From Mesorhizobium loti CJ3sym (GTDB taxonomy: Bacteria > Pseudomonadota > Alphaproteobacteria > Rhizobiales > Rhizobiaceae): a DNA stretch of 64,000 nt. The notes under the pieces were generated by a model that worked only from the letters and a program-made list of their open reading frames with translations, was not told the DNA's origin and did not search any database. The translations under genes and the position numbers were made by a program. Each line of letters opens with the position of its first letter. Position 1 is the first letter of the stretch. Location of the stretch: the NCBI RefSeq assembly GCF_000472785.1, contig NZ_AXAL01000002.1:124001-188000 (forward strand), in the 5' to 3' direction. Positions 60,499-64,000 of this stretch are shown here, piece after piece.

Positions 60499-62691
60499 AT
60501 GAACGAGGCAGTTCGAAATCCCGCAGAACCGATCATCGAGATCGAAAACCTGTCGATCTCCTTCTTCACCCGCAAGGGCGAGATACCGGCGGTCATGGAT
60601 TTTTCCTGCACGGTCATGCCCGGCGAGGCGATGGGCATTGTCGGTGAATCCGGCTGCGGCAAGTCGACAGTGTCGCTCGGCATCATGCGCGACCTCTCCA
60701 ACATCGGAAAAATCGTCGGCGGCAAGATCAAGTTCCAGGGCAAGGACATGGGCGAGCTCTCCGACGAGGAACTGCGCGCCATCCGTGGCAACAAGATCGC
60801 CATGATCTATCAGGAGCCGATGGCAAGCCTCAATCCGGCGATGAAGATCGGCCAGCAGCTAATGGAAGTGCCGCTGATCCACGACAAGGTGTCGAAGGAA
60901 GAAGCCTATAAAAGAGCGGTCGAAATGGTCCGTTCGGTCAAGCTGCCCGATCCCGAGCGCATGATGCGCTCCTATCCGCACCAGCTCTCCGGCGGCCAGC
61001 AGCAGCGCATCGTCATTGCCATGGCGCTGCTGTCGAAGCCGGCACTGCTTCTGCTCGACGAGCCGACGACCGCGCTCGACGTGACGGTGGAAGCGGGCAT
61101 CGTCGAACTGGTCAAGGGGCTGGGCGAGAAGTTCGGCACCTCGATGATCTTCGTGTCGCACAATCTCGGCCTCATCCTCGAGACCTGCGACCGCATCACG
61201 GTGATGTATTCGGGCGAGGCGGTGGAGACCGGCAAGATCAAGGACGTGTTCGATCGGATGCGCCATCCCTACACGCAAGGCCTGTTCCGTTCGATCCCGC
61301 TGCCGGGCGCCGACAAGAATTCGCGGCCGCTGATTGCCATTCCCGGCCAGTTGCCGCTGCCGCATGAACGGCCCAAGGGCTGCAATTTCGGCCCGCGCTG
61401 CCACCATTTCGTCGAGGGCGTCTGTAACGCCGCCGAAATCCCGATGATCGAGGTCGCCGGCCATGACGGCCATTTCTCGCGCTGCGTGCGCTTCAACGAG
61501 ATCGACTGGGAGGCCCTGCCGCCCGGTGCCAAGAAGGTCAATGAACGCGTCGTGCCCGGCGCGCCGGTGCTCAAGATCGAAGACCTCAGGAAATACTACA
61601 AGGTCGGCGGCGGCGAGGTGTTCGGCTCAAGCGAAGGCCGCGTCGTCAAAGCCAACGAGACGATCTCGTTCATGGCGCGCGAATCCGAGACCGTCGCCAT
61701 TGTCGGCGAATCCGGCTGCGGAAAGTCGACGCTGGCCAAGGTGCTGCTCGGCCTAGAGACGGCAAGTTCTGGCAAGGTCACGCTGGGCAACAAGGAAATC
61801 CAGTCGATCGGCATCGAGAAGCGCAGCGTCGACACCGTGTCGTCGATCCAGATGGTGTTCCAGAACCCGTTCGATACGCTGAACCCCAGCCATTCGGTCG
61901 GTTCGCAGATCATTCGGACGCTGGAGAAATTCAACGTCGGCAAGACCGTCGCCGACCGCCGCAAGCGGATGCTGGAACTGCTCGACCTGGTGAAGCTGCC
62001 GCGCGCCTTCGAGACGCGCAAGCCGCGCCAGCTCTCGGGCGGCCAGAAGCAGCGCATCGGCGTGGCGCGCGCCTTTGCCGGCGACGCCAAGGTGGTGGTG
62101 GCTGACGAGCCGGTTTCCGCGCTCGACGTGTCGGTGCAGGCGGCGGTGACTGAACTGCTGATGGACATCCAGCGCAAGAACAAGACGACGATGCTGTTCA
62201 TCAGCCACGATCTCTCGGTCGTGCGCTACATCGCCGACCGTGTCGTCGTCATGTATCTCGGCTATATCGTCGAGCAAGGCACGACCGACCAGATATTCGC
62301 GCCGCCCTATCATCCCTATACGGAGGCACTGCTGTCGGCGATCCCGATCGCCGACACCAGCGTGGTCAAGAAGCACATCGTGCTGGAGGGCGACATCCCG
62401 TCGGCGATGAACCCGCCATCCGGCTGTCCGTTCCAGACGCGGTGCGGCTACAAGAAACTGGTGCCGGACAATCTGTGCGAAACCAAGGTGCCGCCGGTGA
62501 AGCATCTCGGCGACGGCCATATGAGCCTGTGCTGGCTGTCGGACGATGTGCTGGCGACGATGGAGCCGGTGATCAAGTTCGACAAGGACCACGCCGCGCA
62601 TGAGGGCGTGCCGGAAGACGCGCAGCATGGCGACGGTCCGGGTTCAGCTAGCGCGCCGCCCGAGCGGCCGCACGGCAAGAAGCCGAGCTGA
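60499..62691 (+). CDS. Fused double ATPase of peptide-type ABC importer (DppD-DppF fusion)
   Basis: A 730-residue protein with two complete ATPase domains. Walker A GESGCGKST occurs near residues 48 and 403; signatures are LSGGQQQR near 163 and LSGGQKQR near 512; Walker B are LLLLDEPTTALD and VVVADEPVSALD. Each half ends in an oligopeptide-type cysteine tail (CNFGPRCHHF...C and CPFQTRCGYKK...C), which in this family can hold an iron-sulfur cluster. Both sites look catalytically intact. The ATG at 60499 follows ggag; a longer frame to 60451 lacks one. Confidence 0.94.
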   Translation: MNEAVRNPAEPIIEIENLSISFFTRKGEIPAVMDFSCTVMPGEAMGIVGESGCGKSTVSLGIMRDLSNIGKIVGGKIKFQGKDMGELSDEELRAIRGNKIAMIYQEPMASLNPAMKIGQQLMEVPLIHDKVSKEEAYKRAVEMVRSVKLPDPERMMRSYPHQLSGGQQQRIVIAMALLSKPALLLLDEPTTALDVTVEAGIVELVKGLGEKFGTSMIFVSHNLGLILETCDRITVMYSGEAVETGKIKDVFDRMRHPYTQGLFRSIPLPGADKNSRPLIAIPGQLPLPHERPKGCNFGPRCHHFVEGVCNAAEIPMIEVAGHDGHFSRCVRFNEIDWEALPPGAKKVNERVVPGAPVLKIEDLRKYYKVGGGEVFGSSEGRVVKANETISFMARESETVAIVGESGCGKSTLAKVLLGLETASSGKVTLGNKEIQSIGIEKRSVDTVSSIQMVFQNPFDTLNPSHSVGSQIIRTLEKFNVGKTVADRRKRMLELLDLVKLPRAFETRKPRQLSGGQKQRIGVARAFAGDAKVVVADEPVSALDVSVQAAVTELLMDIQRKNKTTMLFISHDLSVVRYIADRVVVMYLGYIVEQGTTDQIFAPPYHPYTEALLSAIPIADTSVVKKHIVLEGDIPSAMNPPSGCPFQTRCGYKKLVPDNLCETKVPPVKHLGDGHMSLCWLSDDVLATMEPVIKFDKDHAAHEGVPEDAQHGDGPGSASAPPERPHGKKPS

Positions 62692-62701
62692 CGGCCAAGA
62701 G

Positions 62702-62730
62702 GAGGCAATGCCATTCGGTGGCGCATTGCC
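62702..62730 (+). terminator. Terminator-like hairpin after the ATPase gene
   Basis: aggcaatgcca / tggcgcattgcct pair as 8 + 3 bp with a two-base bulge, starting 11 bases after the TGA. No strong U-tract follows. Confidence 0.5.
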
Positions 62731-62844
62731 TTCACGGCTCTCGTATCTCACACGTAAAGCAATGACAGGCTACGTTCGCTTGAATATATCCGTATACTGC
62801 CCTATTTGATGCGTGATGTTTGATGCGCAGCGAGGAAGCGTGTT

Positions 62845-63072
62845 GTGAGAACGACGCTTGCAATTGATGACGATGTCCTTCTTGCCGCCAAGGCCATGGC
62901 GCGACAGCAGGATCGCAGCGTTGGCGAGGTGATTTCCGATCTGGTTCGCCGGTCCCTGCGCAGGCCGCACGCCGGCGGCGAACGCAACGGCATCCCCTTG
63001 CTTTCATCGCGGCCCGATGGCCCGACTGTCGATCTTGAAATGGTCAATGCGCTTCGCGATGAACTGCCGTGA
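62845..63072 (+). CDS. Antitoxin of PIN-type toxin-antitoxin pair
   Basis: A 75-residue protein starting MRTTLAIDDDVLLAAKAMA, the ribbon-helix-helix start common to VapB-like antitoxins; the C-terminus is acidic and Pro-rich. The start is GTG at 62845 with gaggaag upstream. Its TGA overlaps the toxin GTG by 4 bp. The AT-rich stretch at 62780-62830 (tatatccgtatac; repeated tttgatgcg) should hold the autoregulated promoter. Confidence 0.87.
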   Translation: MRTTLAIDDDVLLAAKAMARQQDRSVGEVISDLVRRSLRRPHAGGERNGIPLLSSRPDGPTVDLEMVNALRDELP

Positions 63073-63506
63073 GCTTCCTGCTCGATGTCAATGTCTTGAT
63101 TGCATTGATCGATCCGGCTCACGTCGCGCATGACGATGCCCATAGGTGGTTCCAATCCACGGGTCATTTATCGTGGGCTACATGTCCCATTACGGAGAAT
63201 GGCGTCATCAGGATTCTGAGCAACCCAAAATACCCCAATTCTCCGGGTTCGCCTGCTATCGTTGCGCAGATTGTGAGCAAATTGCATGCGCTTTCAGGGC
63301 ACCATTTCTGGTCCGACGATATCAGTCTCGTCGGTTCCAACGATATCGATACAGCCAGGATCCTAACCTCGGCGCAAATAACGGACACTTATCTGCTGGG
63401 ACTGGCCAAGGCACGTGACGGCAAGTTGGCGACCTTTGACCGAAAGCTGTCGACAGCCGCAATAGTGGGAGGAAAGCCGATCCTTCACCTGATCCCGAGC
63501 AGTTAA
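63069..63506 (+). CDS. PIN-domain toxin (VapC family)
   Basis: A 145-residue PIN ribonuclease. Active-site acids are visible as Asp6 in LLDVNVLIAL, Glu43 in ITENGVIRIL, and Asp in ITDTYLLGLA and TFDRKL. It starts at a GTG inside the antitoxin stop (GTGA). Its TAA overlaps the convergent lysozyme-fold gene's stop in the shared TTAA. Base composition is lower in GC than its neighbours, fitting mobility. Confidence 0.9.
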   Translation: MSFLLDVNVLIALIDPAHVAHDDAHRWFQSTGHLSWATCPITENGVIRILSNPKYPNSPGSPAIVAQIVSKLHALSGHHFWSDDISLVGSNDIDTARILTSAQITDTYLLGLAKARDGKLATFDRKLSTAAIVGGKPILHLIPSS

Positions 63507-64000
63507 TTACCGCACTGCCTTAGCTGCGCGTCATAGTCTCGCGCCATCTTCTCCGTCGCCCGGGCATAGCCTTGAACGCCGGCATCGCCGCGGTTGCCGC
63601 GGCCATAGGTGGTCCAGCCGAGATAGTAAGCGAGATAGAGATTGTAGGTGTCGGTGCGGGCGATGCCGTAGGTGTCCGCCGTCTTGGAATGATACCAGCC
63701 GACGAAGTCGACAGCGTCGGCGAACTTCGTGCGCCGCGCTGCCCAGTTGCCGGTTTCGCGCTGATATTGCGACCAGGTGCCGTCCAGCGCCTGCGAGAAG
63801 CCGGTGGCCGTCGAGACGTGCTTCCACGGAATGAAGCCGAGCAGCTTGGTGCGCGGCGGCCGGGCATTGCTCTTGAAGCCGGATTCCTTGCGCACCGTCG
63901 CCATCAGCACGGGCACGGGGACGCCATATGTCCGAGAGGCCCGTTCGGCGGCCGACTGCCAATTGTCGAACCAGCCGTCATTCTGGTCGAAGACGGCACA
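63503..64000 (-). CDS. Lysozyme-fold (SLT-type) transglycosylase-like protein, partial
   Basis: The C-terminal 165 residues of a larger protein; the frame is open to the window edge, so the true start and any signal peptide lie beyond 64000. Features are PVLMATVRKESGF with the likely catalytic Glu, GFSQALDGTWSQYQ and YNLYLAYYLGW, the three landmarks of a transglycosylase SLT domain. It would cleave peptidoglycan glycan strands, probably in the periplasm. A Cys appears at the window edge, and a lipoprotein form is possible but not shown. It meets the PIN toxin gene tail to tail. Confidence 0.82.
   Translation of the reverse strand, partial: CAVFDQNDGWFDNWQSAAERASRTYGVPVPVLMATVRKESGFKSNARPPRTKLLGFIPWKHVSTATGFSQALDGTWSQYQRETGNWAARRTKFADAVDFVGWYHSKTADTYGIARTDTYNLYLAYYLGWTTYGRGNRGDAGVQGYARATEKMARDYDAQLRQCGN

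Overview
The window is a GC-rich chromosomal segment (or stable large replicon) of an alphaproteobacterium, most likely a rhizobium of the Mesorhizobium/Phyllobacteriaceae type. This rests on the density of ABC importers, the LacI/GntR/AraC-controlled catabolic islands, the codon usage, and the intergenic palindromes built on 'cttctcccc...ggggagaag' and 'agagcatgatg...catcatgctct'. The genus is an inference, not a search result. I saw no rRNA or tRNA gene, CRISPR array, prophage or insertion sequence.

Layout. (1) 1-7298: the 3' part of a two-domain sugar ABC ATPase, a carboxymuconolactone decarboxylase/AhpD-like protein, and a tightly coupled operon of a calcineurin-type phosphoesterase plus a complete Ugp-like (CUT1) importer. 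(2) 15724-7477, minus strand: a molybdenum-hydroxylase island. It holds an AraC regulator, an SRPBCC/CoxG-like protein, FAD, 2Fe-2S and molybdopterin subunits (the last carried on two adjacent frames), a MoxR/CoxD-like ATPase, a VWA/CoxE-like protein and a TIM-barrel amidohydrolase. (3) 16052-23202: a ribose-type importer whose ATPase and permease are divergent from its binding protein, a 3-hydroxyisobutyrate-dehydrogenase-like enzyme, an SDR sugar dehydrogenase/epimerase and two near-identical GntR/FadR regulators. Matching ATTGTC-n-GACAAT operators occur in both divergent promoter regions. (4) 23393-31499: an MFS carrier, a LacI repressor, a perfect 16-bp operator palindrome and a five-gene operon of binding protein, ATPase, two permeases and gluconate kinase. 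(5) 31494-39146: an acyltransferase-like protein, an Rrf2 regulator, and sulfate uptake (a lone binding protein, plus binding protein-CysT-CysW-CysA) with a VapBC module lodged between the two parts. (6) 39366-56087: cell-envelope genes, namely a VanX-like dipeptidase, PbpC and a PAN-domain alpha-2-macroglobulin on the minus strand, divergent from TamA-TamB. TamB carries a large internal duplication. (7) 56365-62691: a peptide-type importer with a Tat-exported binding protein and a fused double ATPase. (8) 62845-64000: a second PIN toxin-antitoxin pair and the C-terminal part of a lysozyme-fold protein.

How it works together: most of the window is nutrient scavenging, with four carbohydrate-type importers, one sulfate importer and one peptide importer. 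Each complete set sits beside candidate regulators or catabolic enzymes. Where the binding-protein gene is followed by more sequence of the unit, a strong stem-loop often lies directly after it, which probably sets subunit stoichiometry. Best candidates for new biology are the unknown substrate and split large subunit of the molybdenum hydroxylase, the phosphoesterase-coupled Ugp-like importer, the twin-GntR sugar system with its conserved operators, and the putative sugar-acid ABC importer with gluconate kinase.
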